A DNA stretch of 64,000 nt from Bugula neritina. Its lineage: Eukaryota; Bryozoa; Gymnolaemata; Cheilostomatida; Bugulidae. Shown here in pieces: positions 1 through 11,920 of this stretch. The stretch covers positions 14,482,642 to 14,546,641 of the forward strand of contig OZ037770.1 of NCBI GenBank assembly GCA_964035545.1. Reading direction: 5' to 3'. How positions within the stretch are numbered: the first letter of the stretch is position 1; each line of letters starts with the position of its first letter. A program made the position numbers and the translations under genes. The notes beneath the pieces were generated by a model. The model was not told where the DNA came from, made no database searches, and saw nothing but the letters and a program-made list of their open reading frames with translations.

Positions 1-1375
1 TTGTGAATGATACTTTAAACCATAAAATTTGCTTCTTAATTTTTATCACATAACTTATGAGAAAGTCACAAATCTTACAGGTAAAAATTCATGTTTTAGA
101 GCTGAAAAAACAGCAATTAAACATTAATACTATCTTAATGTTTCTTATACAGAGCAGAAAAATCAAATAGTTCTTTTGCTGTATCAAATTGCTGATGAAT
201 AAATGTAACAAATTGAATTTAGTTATTCGAAGAACCCCTGGCGCACTTCCTTCAGGCAGTAGTGAAATATTTGTATATATTAGCTATTACTTTAAACCTT
301 CAACCCAGCTCCGTGTCGACTAAGCTTTGTGTTGCAGCAGCTGAGAATAGCAACAATTAGTGTTAGTTACATAATACCATAAGAAAAAGTTAATTATAAT
401 TATAATATTTTATTACTGCATAAATTAAATTTGTTTGGGATTCTTTGAGTAATAAAGGTTATACTATATAAATCCAATTCAACCAATATTGTTTCCTAGA
501 ATAAAGTCAGCATTTCTAGGTGATAGAAAGGTATACCTGCTTACCTAGGAACCCTAAAACAGCGTCACTGGTTAGGAGAGTGTTTCCTCTCCCCCTCAAC
601 TCCACAGTAAAGTTGTATCCTTGGCCAGCTGTGAGTGGCGCGAACGCTATAGTGTACTTAAAATAAAATAGCGCAATAACAGATCATTCTAAACAGTATT
701 TCATCATTTGCTTATATACTGCTGGTAAATTTTTAGAAATATTCTCAGTTCTGCAAAGATTATTATCAGAACTTGTTGATACTGTTGAGATGACGGATAG
801 TTTTCTAGGGCTAATAAACGTTTCAATGTACACAAAGCATTGCCTGGTGTCAAGTAAAACTATAAACTGAATATCAGAATTTTAAAAAATATTGCTGAAA
901 ATACAGCCATTGTAACAGAACATTGATATGGGTTTAGTACCACGATTAGATTACAGTGCAGCAAAACTATGTATAAAGTGTGATACTTCATATAATTGTG
1001 TACAACATTTGCGGGTAAACCACCATTTACTAAATATAGTTATATCATTCAAACTTTTTAAACAATTTAACAAACTTCTAAATTTTGAAAGTTATATAAT
1101 TTTTTTCTTTGTAATAGCAAAGTGGAAAATCAAGCGAGCCATAGTTGACCTTTGGTTTGTTTAATATTGTGGTAGAATTTGCTGCTATGTTTGATTTAAT
1201 GGCAATTATAATGGCCATGACAAAGCAATAATCAATAATCAATAGGCAATCAACTTTATTAGATTAATTGCTAGTCTGTATAACATATAATATACGTATA
1301 TTTTAGCACTGAGATTCATGCAAGTACCTTAGGAAACATAGATTACTCTCAGATGCTTGCTTGCTATTAAGAACA
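1..1375. other. AT-rich non-coding stretch
   Basis: I see no supported exon, RNA gene or repeat array here. The only longer open frame (928-1164, +) has no coding-like composition or splice context. If the short terminal exon at 2966 is real, this stretch would be an intron of a gene entering from the left edge. Confidence 0.4.
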
Positions 1376-1661
1376 TCAAACTGAATTATTACTATAACAT
1401 TTAACTCCCACTTTCTGGAAGCTTTCCTTAAATAGACTTACAACTCCTTCTCCTCTGTTTGGCTGAGAAATGGAATGTTGGCTGTTGACAATGTTGTTTT
1501 CACAAATAAACACGACCTCTACCCACTTTTCATTTAAAGGTGTTGTTCCATTCAGAACTTTGCTTATAGTCACATTGATCTCTATAGAATAGTGGTCGAG
1601 CATGGTCCACGTCAAAGACTGGAGGGCAAACCACTGGCCAGTTGGCTGGTAGAGATTTCCT
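1376..1661 (-). CDS. Candidate terminal coding exon, unrecognised
   Basis: An open frame on the minus strand runs from a good-looking acceptor (T-rich tract ending AACCAG just above 1661) to a TGA at 1376-1378. The peptide alternates hydrophobic and polar residues like a beta-sandwich domain and carries N-glycosylation sequons (NVT, NGT), so a last exon of a secreted or membrane protein is possible. I do not recognise the family and found no partner exon in the window. It could equally be a chance open frame. Confidence 0.2.
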
Positions 1662-1914
1662 AGAACTGTGCCTCTGGTTATTAATAAACATAAATGCTTG
1701 TAGACAGATTGGCTAGTCTTTAAGTGGTGCAGGCAACTCCAACAAAAGTGACACAACTCAGATAATAGACTGTGTGAACCCATTAACTTTTTTACAAATA
1801 ATCGCTACTCTTAGACTCAGGGTTGGTCAGTCTATTTTATAACAGACTCAGCAGAACTTAAATGTGAAACATATTAGATTATAAATACCCAGCAATAACA
1901 TATATACAAATATT

Positions 1915-2055
1915 ACTTGGGTCATCTGAAATATATATATGAAATGAAAAATGTTATTTGGGTCATCTGAAATATATATAAAATGAAAAATGTTATTTGG
2001 GTCATCTGAAATATATATGAAATCAAAAATGTTATTTGGGTCATCTGAAAAAACA
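1915..2055. repeat. 35-bp tandem repeat, about 4 copies
   Basis: Units contain TTATTTGGGTCATCTGAAAT followed by an AT-rich tail. The copies are nearly identical apart from short length changes in the tail. The array lies directly left of the MITE-like element. Confidence 0.85.
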
Positions 2056-2079
2056 TGGATGGTTTGCATATAGGTACTA

Positions 2080-2436
2080 TGCCAAGCCTAGGGCCACACT
2101 GTGCGTATTTTCGCATGCGAAAATTGAAACCACGAGTAGCAAAGGCGTCCACTGTAGCGTCAGTGATGTGTGATAAATAAAGCTTTCATTTTTAAATCGC
2201 ACTCGCTTTCAATAAAACACAATTTGCTGGAATTTAGCCCTAAAATAATGAAAGTGGGCTCGCTGAATAACTACCAGCCAATTAGGTGACGACGACAGAG
2301 ACACTTCGCACTTGCGTTGAGAATGCTGAGCGGCAAGTGCGAATGTTTTCTCAACGCATACAGTGGACACTTTTGCTACTTGTGATTTCAATTTTCGCAT
2401 GCGAAAATACGCACAGTGTGGCCCTAGGCTTACTAT
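2080..2436. mobile_element. MITE-like element with ~70-bp terminal inverted repeats
   Basis: The two ends are near-perfect inverted repeats of about 70 bp, each starting at AAGCCTAGGGCCACACTGTG and each containing the 16-bp palindrome TTTTCGCATGCGAAAA (near 2110 and 2393). The interior, about 200 bp, has no coding capacity. This is the layout of a non-autonomous DNA transposon. I could not fix a convincing target-site duplication: ACTAT occurs near both ends but at different offsets. The superfamily is therefore not assigned. Confidence 0.7.
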
Positions 2437-2439
2437 ACT

Positions 2440-4103
2440 GTTAGATCCAGTGTTTGTATAGGCCTTCATATAGTGGCTACCATGTATAGCTATACAGAAG
2501 TGTAACATGGGTTTCTCTTTGAACTTAGACGACAATGCCCAATAATGGGGGTGCTAGCAACATATTGCCCTATTATGCAACTGGCTGGTCTATTCTCAAC
2601 TTTGCATACTTTGTTTGACGATTATATAAAATATATTATTACATAATCTTATTTATAAAAATATAAATTATAATGGTGAAACTGTCAATAAGGTCTAATT
2701 ATAATGTGCAGACAATACCAATTTCTATTTCTACTTGTGTGTATCAAGCTACATTGAATTAAAATTATATTTATTGTTCAACGCAATTATTTATTTGTAT
2801 TTGTATATATTTACATTATTTATTTTGCTTTGTCAATATTTGAAGTTTAAGTTATGCTTATTGAATGAATTTTGATCAATTATTAATCAGAGCTTTAAAA
2901 ACCTTTATTGGTTTTCACTATTTGACTTTTTAATTTAAAAAAACTAACTTATTTTTTACTTACAGGCAGACCAGCGTTGATCCCCAAGAATTAAGCATCT
3001 CACAGTTGTGCTCTGTGCAACCAAATAAATACTGACAGTAGTGTTGTCTTTATATGCATGGTTTCATTGTTTAACACAATGTTTATAAAAAGGAAACTAA
3101 TGGGATTGTTGTAATTGTAAACAAGTCATCTTGTACTGTGAAAACAGTTTTGTAAAAAATGCCCATGATTATGACAAAAAAGCATGGAATTCTTCGCTAA
3201 TTTAGCCTCTCACCTGTTTTATTTTGAGTTCAAATAAGGAACGTGAACATTTTTCAATAAGAAATCTTTGCCATCTGACTGCAATTTAAAAAGCATTTGC
3301 AGATCTTCATAATTTCAAAAACAATATTAGAAGATTATATTATTGATATATTATGCTTGTGTTTATGTGAATGATTAAATAAGAAACTCAGCAAAACGAT
3401 TGTTAGATGTGTACCATCATAATTTCTTATTATGTATAACTGTGTACATTGGATAAGGCATTTGAGTCACAATAATATATTTACTACAGCAATATGATAG
3501 CTTGTCTGATCCCATAGCATACATCTTCATCCTATATATATACAAGCTGTAAGGCATTAGTCTTGTTGACTAGCTACTTCATGCATATGATCTGCGCAAA
3601 GTATTTAAAATAGATTGTAATTGAATCTCATCCAACAAAATAATTTAACTTGAAACTTTGAGAAAGCGAACACTGCAATTTTAAAATCTGACAAATCGTG
3701 AAAATACAGATTACATTAAAATAAGCACTGCCCAAAATTTTATTTGAAAATGTCTTTATTGTTACCCAATTTTCATTTCACTACTTGAAGCTTGAAGTAA
3801 TAATTTGAACAATACACCTAACATAAATAAATTATCAGTATAATGACATAATAACGGATTAGGCCGGTTTTTAGTAATCCACCTAACATAATTAGATTGT
3901 TAATAATGATGTAATTTCCAATCAATAATGAATTAATATTGGTAGTTATACTTACTGCTTAGTGCATGCTTTTTGTTTCTATATAAATTAGATCCCTTAC
4001 TCTTGCTAATAGAAATTGTCTTATAATTCTCAAAATATGAATTTATTTACATGTATTAACAATATCAAAAAAATATCAAACAGCCCACATATCTTCCTCA
4101 CAA
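2440..4103. other. Mostly non-coding; possible short terminal exon at 2966
   Basis: At 2966 a strong acceptor (long T tract, TTACAG) is followed by a short frame of nine codons ending RPALIPKN and a TAA at 2992-2994, then AATAAA at 3024-3029. This looks like the last exon of a plus-strand gene that starts left of the window. The peptide is too short to name. From 3030 to 4103 I see only AT-rich sequence and the 3' flank of the minus-strand GPCR. Confidence 0.3.
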
Positions 4104-5081
4104 CTACAGCTCATTACAGACAAGTGTCTTATTTGGTGATAACTTAGCCTGTAGTTCTTTACATTTCAATAACTTAGCCAAGTATTTCCAGTAGTTTGGG
4201 TTCAGGTAGACGTAGAGAAAGACATTGAGGATTCCATAGAGCGCGTTGTATACGCACGCGAACCAAGTCAGTATTGCTAGTGCTTCATCGTAGTAATTGC
4301 TTAGCCGATTGAGACAGAAACAGATCAAACCTGGGATATTTGACAGATAGAACATGAAGCTCGTGACCAGAACATAAATCCCAGCTTTTCTCAAGTACGG
4401 ATCTGTGGTTGGCTGAGAGAATCGCTTGTTCATCTTTTTCAATTCAAGGCCGAATTTCCCGAGACAAATGGCTGTAACTAAAATTGACGGCGCAGTAAGA
4501 CACACGCTGACAATGGCTCTAGGAACCGATGGCTGTAGTGAGATCGTCCCAAAATCATTGAGACAAGGTCGGTGAGATGTCAAGACTTGTAGAACGGTGT
4601 AAATAGCTGGAAAGATCACCCATACCGCAATAAAACACTCTTCCATGTGTTTTATGATCTTATTTGTGTTATAGCTGAATGGAGAACAAATGGCGGTGTA
4701 CCTCTCATAGTTGGCTAACGTAAGTATGTAGCTACGAATGGTAGCAAGGCTAATTGTAAATGTGATTACTCCAACAATTATGTTTCTCGCAAGGTCCTCT
4801 GTTTGAGTGAAAATAAACTGGGTAAACTCGCAGTTAAAAGCAAGTATGTAGGAAATACTGGTAACAATATCCGAGACGCCAATGTGTATCAGTATCCAGT
4901 AATACTTTTTCCTCAAGAGCTTGTGAATGTTGGTCAAGAAAACGATGTGCAGAATGTTGATAATTATGCTAAATAGATTTAGCGTCACAGTAAACTTTGA
5001 GACCACTTCGTAACGACATAAAATAGTTATGTTCTCGCACAAAATTGAATTCTTGCTGATGTTCATTCTATCATAAAACAT
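4104..5081 (-). CDS. Class A (rhodopsin-like) G protein-coupled receptor, intronless
   Basis: A single open frame gives about 325 aa from the first in-frame ATG (5081) or 320 aa from the next (5066), which is followed directly by the sequon NIS. Upstream in-frame sequence has no ATG, so an earlier start would need another exon. Seven hydrophobic segments are visible. TM2 carries HIGVSD in place of the usual LAxxD; TM3 ends with the ionic-lock motif as ERY; TM7 has NVFLYVYLNP, an altered N/DPxxY region. A short basic C-terminal tail includes a possible palmitoylated cysteine (LLKCK). The family couples extracellular ligands to G proteins at the plasma membrane. The ligand class cannot be told; a peptide-type orphan receptor is the safest reading. 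Confidence 0.85.
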   Translation of the reverse strand: MFYDRMNISKNSILCENITILCRYEVVSKFTVTLNLFSIIINILHIVFLTNIHKLLRKKYYWILIHIGVSDIVTSISYILAFNCEFTQFIFTQTEDLARNIIVGVITFTISLATIRSYILTLANYERYTAICSPFSYNTNKIIKHMEECFIAVWVIFPAIYTVLQVLTSHRPCLNDFGTISLQPSVPRAIVSVCLTAPSILVTAICLGKFGLELKKMNKRFSQPTTDPYLRKAGIYVLVTSFMFYLSNIPGLICFCLNRLSNYYDEALAILTWFACVYNALYGILNVFLYVYLNPNYWKYLAKLLKCKELQAKLSPNKTLVCNEL

Positions 5082-7082
5082 ATTCGATATACATTCAGCT
5101 CGATGAATGTTACTAACTATACTGGGTTTACCTAAATCCTGAATTGTACAATACAACTTAAAGCAACCACGACACACACGCTTATACCCTTATGTTTTGT
5201 ACAAAGTTGTAAATCTAAAAGCAATCTAATCTCGTATTACCGATTGTACTGGCGTCTTTCCAGATATAACATACGGGAAGATTTATTAATGATATGGTGG
5301 CACTTTTAGAGAATTATCAGCTATATGGTTCACAGGATACAAGCTGTAATTTAAACACGTCTTTGAGCACCAATAGATCCAATTGAACTCTGTGCCTTTA
5401 CTCATCACTAACTCAATTGAAGTGAAATAATTTCCAACCTTTAAACTTCTTGCCTTTACAAATCATTACTCTTGGAACACTAACTTCAAACCTTTATAAT
5501 CTTTGAGTTTACTCATGATTAGCTTCTTTAGGTACAGTAGACTAACTTCAAACCCTTGAATTCTGATTTTATTAATCATCTTTCAGGGCGTGTCTGCAGA
5601 TTAGGAAAAAAGAGTATGTTTTTGTATTGGATTTTATTATTTTAGTTGTACCAGCATTTTCTTATTTTGTCCCGTTTAATTTTGACTGTTGGTACTAAGT
5701 GATTTCAACTGCACCAATAAAATATCATACAAATATCATGTGCGGTTGACTTTACTTTGTTTTCTGAGTTCCTTGGGTTCAACTACCTTTGTTTGGTGCT
5801 AAGTTTGAACTTAAAAAACCACAAATAAGTGGCAGATAGAGACACCTGCAGATACAGCGGACACCTGCTGACATATTTGACACCTGTCATACATGCCATA
5901 TTTCTAAAATAATTACCGGTCTTTTGTCACCTTTCACTTGCGGTATAATCTGGAAGCGTCCGGATTTGCTTATACTAACCAACATAAAGCAATACTTATT
6001 CTGTAAAATATATTTTTGCTACATTACATGGTTGACAATGTGGTAAACAACTTTTTTTAAATATGAGTTTTAGTTCTTTGATACACAAATGTTATGTAGT
6101 TTGAACTGATTGAGTGATTATTAGTAAAGTTTTGTAGCAATGTAAAACTGGGTAAAAGCTCTTAATGATAATCTGAACACCTTTCAGCTTTCATGGTATG
6201 TATGAGTGATAATAGCAATTACATAATTGATTGAAGTGATATCGAAAGTTGCTTGCAAATGTTCGTAGACATAATTTACAACACAACTGGCACTATACCT
6301 TATATCTAGTATAGTGCATATCATTTGAATTTAGTAATTTAGTAATACATTAGGGATCATGGATGTATTGTTGCAGTGTTGTGCAATAAACTACTAAGTT
6401 GTGACTTGCAAAGCTAGAACATACTCTTTGTGTGTTTAATTAAGAGAGAGAACTGAGATGGTAATCCTTGAGAGAATAATTATAATATTTACCACATAAA
6501 ACAATTACAATTACATCAAGATAAAAACGAACAACATTATCAGAGTAGTAGTTCCAGTGGTCAAGTGTGTCTGGTGCTCAGAATGTCCTGGTTATAAAGG
6601 CAAGCTTGATGTTGATTGGTTCCTGTGTTCTGGTTTACAGGAGCCGCTACGCTGCCAGCACCCTCTAGAATGCTGCCACTGCTCTGTCTGGGAAATGTGG
6701 GGCATGTTACAGAGTGCCATAATACAGTTTGACCACAATACAATCTGCTTAATAACAAATAGATGTGGTTCAAAGTATGACATGGGGTAGGGGGTAGCAT
6801 AACATGCCCCTCTCTGGCTATCACAGTATTGCCTTATTCATAGAGTGCTGGGGAGCCAACTTCTAAGGAAGTTGATGATCAAAGAATACATCTCATGCAA
6901 TGTCGCATTCTCACATGATCTAACCACTTGTATTGTTATATATAGGAGGTGCAATGTCTATCTGCTGGTTAGCTGAATGTAGAGAACATCAAAAAATAAA
7001 TTATTGCAAACCGTTTGTTGCGTTTCACTCATTATCACATTGATTATTCAAATAAAACTTGTTATAGTATTGAAATTACCCT

Positions 7083-7205
7083 GTAGCCTCTGTGGTGTAA
7101 TGGTAGCAGGTAATGGTAGCAGGTAATGGTAGCAGGTAATGGTAGCAGGTAATGGTAGCAGGTAATGGTAGCAAGCCTGCTTTCAAGTCGGAGGTCTTGG
7201 GTTTA
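7083..7205 (+). repeat. tRNA-like element with expanded D-arm
   Basis: A pol III A-box-like stretch (TGTGGTGTAATGGTAGCA) is followed by about five extra tandem copies of a 13-bp unit (GGTAATGGTAGCA). An anticodon-arm-like segment and a B-box-like GGTCTTGGGTTTAAA come next. The order matches a glycine- or glutamate-type tRNA or a tRNA-derived SINE head. No acceptor stem closes around the unit, so it is probably a pseudogene or SINE fragment rather than a working tRNA. Confidence 0.55.
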
Positions 7206-8059
7206 AAAGTTTTATAGGACTCTAATATTTCAATATGGCAGGACAAAAGGTAATATATTTACACCATACAACTCACCTACAGGCAGATCTTTAACATATA
7301 AAACACAGCTAACTTTCAATACAACTGATTCAATTGGAAAATGGGCTGCTCAAATTTGCTTGAATTGATATTTTTATTGTTGTACTAACATCTACATGTA
7401 ATAAGGCCCTTATATACCTACTAAGTAGTATTTATATAAAAGATAATAATTATGTCTGAGCTACCTTGGCTATGTGCAAGGCTTTAAATTGAATATGCTT
7501 TAAAATTAGCACACTGTATATTATATTAATTGTGTAAATAATAACTAGCATATGCATAACACATACAAGAAATAAAATACATCAGTAAAATTAACAAATA
7601 GTGTCATATACTATAATAAAAATATTTTCAAGAATTGTGCACCCCTGTATGATTTAAAGACAAGGTCGTAAACAAAAATAATTTCAAGCAATGCAGTATT
7701 ATTTGACAAATATAGTCATTAAAGCGTTTGTTATAAAATAACTAAAAAAATTAATTTCTCATTAGTTTTTTTAGAGGAGACAACTCTCGGATTGGGCTTT
7801 GATTGAGGCTGCAGTTAAACCACGCCTACACAGTTTCCTATTTCTAAAGCTGCAAAGTGAAAAGGAAAACTTAAAATGTAAATTTGTCAGTAAATCTAAC
7901 TCGAAATGTAATATTAATATAATAGTGAGTTATTCTAAAAAAAAGTAAGTAATGAAATTGATTAAAAAACTAAGCAATAAACTCTGAAATTGAAAAGGTT
8001 GCAAAGCAAAACAGCAAATGCCACACAAGATAAAGATTGAAACTAATTCAACTTGAATT

Positions 8060-8560
8060 TGAACTTACAGTTACTGTTAGTGTTACTGTTTGTGAGTTAC
8101 AGTGATTTAGTGTTACACTTACTCTCACTCGAACTCTCATAGTCATTCTCACTTAATCTTACTCTCAGTCTCACTCTTACAGTTACTCTTACTCTTAGTT
8201 TATGGGCTTAAAGTTAATTAGTTAGTTATTTGAGTTAGTCTAATCTTATGAACTTAGAATCTAAGTTCAATCTCCTCTGAGGCTCTGATTTTCTAGCACG
8301 TTTAGTTTAAGTTTTATCTTGACTTCGAAGTTAGACTTGGAGAGTTCGAATTTGACTACAGTGCATTTTACTCTTACTAAAACAAAGTTGATTTATATCA
8401 CTAAATCATAAATTTTATTGTCTTCTCGATTATTAAAAGTTTTGCAGTTACTAAGAGTAAGACTCTTATAATTATAGTATTACTAGTAGTAACGCTATGA
8501 CTAACTAGTGTTACTAATTAGTTGTTACTGCTAGTGTTCTGATTAGCGTTACCATACATG
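8060..8560. repeat. Degenerate AGT/ACT-rich low-complexity tract
   Basis: Loosely repeated GTTACTGTTAGT, TCTTACTCTCAGT and TTACTAGTAGTAAC words make this a diverged short-period repeat. Similar tracts occur at 25.6-26.6, 54.3 and 61.9-62.1 kb. There is no coding potential. Confidence 0.6.
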
Positions 8561-8859
8561 TTCATGTTGATCTATGTAGTTATAATAATGATGACAATGA
8601 CCATCGATAATCTTGAACTTATTCGACTTGCACATGGTCTTACTGAAACATGAAGCATAAGTTATACTAGGCCATGCTGGGTTGAACAAAATCGTGAATG
8701 ATAAAATAATAAACATGTGATAAAATTGATTATGTTCACACAGATTTTGCGTAATGAGTGCTACTATCTTTATTCAGTTGATAAATTAATAATTGATAGT
8801 CACATTAACTGTTCCTGCAATAAATATTTGTGTAGATTTGACAATTGAGACTCTCTAAA

Positions 8860-11846
8860 ATGCATGAGGTGTTGGAGTTAATTCTGCGAACAAAGGATCT
8901 GGCTAAAGCTGGGGATCTCTTCTCTATAGCTGATGACGAAATTGAGAAAGATTGTTCCAGGTGGAAAGATTTACTTTGTTGAATGTCTTGAAATAATATT
9001 GAAAATTGTAGTAATGGTTACGTAAAAGAAACATCAACATTCAACTTGTATATGTTTTAGTGCTCTACAGCTTATAGATGAAACAATAACTCAGGATGAT
9101 TATGTTGGCCTTGATGGAATCCAATCGGTAGTGGAGATATGTGTGACTCGTATAACAAGTGCTATCAGGTGTGTGTCATACAATGCAAAGTGCTATCAGG
9201 TGTGTGTCATACAATGTAAAGTGCTGTCAGGTGTGTGTCATACAATGCAAAGTGCTGTCAGGTGTGTGTTATGTAGGGTAAAGTGCTATAAACTATATAA
9301 TCATATATGTGGCATGTAGGGCATGTGCTATAAGGTGTCTGCTGAAAAGTAATGATAAGTTATACTAAGGTTGTTGATATACCAGCTATCTGTTGGGGAT
9401 CAGTTTTTACTGAACATATAGCCTCGAGTCAAATGACATCATGTGTCGTTACCTGCCTTTAATTTAAATTTGTAGGCAGTGTGCTGAACTGATGTAGTTG
9501 TGTAATTAGAATCAGAGGTGTTCAATTTCACAAGTAATCTTTAGTATGCAGTGCGTAATTATTCAATTTTAACTTTTTTGATTTTATCTGTGATTGTTTG
9601 TGATGGCTTCTACAGCACTGTGTACATTACAATGCTTTCTACAGCACTGTGTAGAGTTGATACTGTATGACAATGTTAGCTAGCTCTGTAGTATAGGCTG
9701 CAAATGTTGAAACTGCTCTCGCCCACTCCCTTGCCTATAGTACACCAAGTAGTGGGCGCCTATGCCCCAATTCTATATGCTCCAGAAGTACAGTGACAGT
9801 GTACCATCTTTTCACTTACTGGGGGTGGGGGGGGGTCTAATAGTACCACTAATTTGTGTAGATGAAATAGCAAGACATAAACAGTGAATTTGATTGGATA
9901 GATTTTGTTTCATCATATAAATTTTGCTGTATTTTGCCCATTTGAACTCAAGTTTGCCGAGTGCTTTAGTTGATGATATCTACTCCAATGGACTGCAGCA
10001 ATAACACGCTAAACAGAGATACGGAACTAGCATTTCTAATCTTAAGTTTGCATCTAACTAAAAGCATAACAAGTTAAGTTTTTGGTCATATTTGATTTGC
10101 TCTGTACTTTGGTTCATTTTCTCCTGATTTTTATATATTGAAGTTTCAGTTAATTTCTTGTATCTGCAGATTGCTGTGGCCACAGTAATTATGCTAAAGC
10201 ATGTATTTTATGGGTCTGCAGATTTTATTAAACTAGCTGTCACAAAAAGAAGCACAGCAAAGCTATGGCTTTTCAATGAATATTTGTTCTCGCTGGTAAA
10301 AGTTTGTGGCTTCAATAGAAGTAAATTTGCATTTGTCAATATTTCTTGTAGAGAAATGTGCTTGTTGGAATTAGATACATAAGTTTATAAATGTGTTTAT
10401 TTTCATCATTTCTTGGCTCAACTTTTATCTAAATTGCGTGATATTTGATTAAGAGTTGTCATCTCTTCAGGGAAACCGACTCTATCGAGGAGCACATAGA
10501 TGCCTTAGTATCCGTACTGAAAACTTGTCTGCAATACGACTTGGAGTCATCTTCTCATAATGACTCACCTCATGCTAAGCTGGTGTCGGACATACTGAGT
10601 TGCATCTTCCAGGTTGGCTGTTTAACTGTAATATATATACAAGTGTTCAACTATAATATATACAACTGTTTAACTGTAATATATATACAACTGTTTAACT
10701 GTAATATATATACAACTGTTTAACTGTAATATATATACAACTGTTTAACTGTAATATATAGACAAGTGTTTAACTATAATATATATACAAGTGTTTAACT
10801 GTAATATATATACAAGTGTTTAACTATGATATATATACAAGTATTCAACTATGATATATAGACAAGTATTCAACTATAATATATATACAAGTGTTTAACT
10901 ATGATACACATGTGTTCAAGTACTGTTTATATTTAAAAAAATTGTAAACTGCTTTTTGGATTCGTTGTCTCAAAGTTCAGGGATCGATGTATTTCGTATC
11001 GGAAATACACCATTTGACTGTAATGCTTCCCCAGTTCTCATAGTACCCTGAGACACATGTGGTTACTTTGTGTTTCAACAGAACTACACCAAGCAGACGG
11101 TGATAGAAAAGGCAGCCCCTGTCACGGTGCTCTTTCTAGACAAGAAGAATGCAGACTTAACCAGGAACATTACAAGCTATCTCTCATTGGCTGTCATGAA
11201 CCACGCCCACTTAGTCGCGCCGCACACGGACTGCATTATTCGCAGCATTGCTAACGGTTAGTCACTCGCAACTTGTGACTCCTATAGCTCAATCTATTTA
11301 GTTTTATTCAACAAGTTTTCAGTTTAAAAATCAAATCAATGTCTTGGGTTAACTGAGCAAACTATGAGCCATAGATCTCTATAATTATCATGATTGAGAA
11401 GTGGGACAACTCTAAATTATGCCATGCAACATTGACTAGTAGCTGTGTTTGCTGTTTGAGTCATGGTTTGACACTTGCCATGCTGGTTGACACTTGTACC
11501 AGGTCAGGTGCTTTGAGAGCACTTGCTGGCAGGTACTTGCATCTCTGGTATAAATGTGCCATTTCTAAAGAGAACATTGAATATACCTCCAGGCAACAAG
11601 AGTCTCATCAAACTCCTTCAACCGCTGAACGAAGCCGGCATAGAGCACAACTCCGAGAGTATACGAAATCTGGTGTATTTACTTATCGATAAAGCTGACA
11701 ACGCAGACAAAAACCTGACGCCCGAAGAAAGGGAAGCCATATTTGACCTACTTAACAAAATATGCTGCAAACACCCAAAGGTTGGTGCTGAGTGACTTGA
11801 ATCCTTGGTTGATCTTTAGTACCGTGTATCACAATGCACACTGTCT

Positions 11847-11920
<74 letters not shown>

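Larger units (their letters stand above)
5082..8859. other. Intergenic region upstream of melted
   Basis: Both flanking genes point away from this 3.8-kb AT-rich interval, so it should hold two promoters. I see no coding exon. The overlapping short frames at 6557-6824 lie on opposite strands and lack splice context. The tRNA-like element at 7083-7205 and an AGT/ACT-rich degenerate repeat are listed separately. Confidence 0.5.

Noticed and set aside
5082-5177. N-terminal extension of the class A GPCR
   Set aside because: The frame is open but has no ATG; translation would have to begin at a GTG, so the first ATG at 5081 was preferred.
6557-6824. Overlapping frames on both strands
   Set aside because: Neither strand shows coding-like composition, splice sites or a family match.
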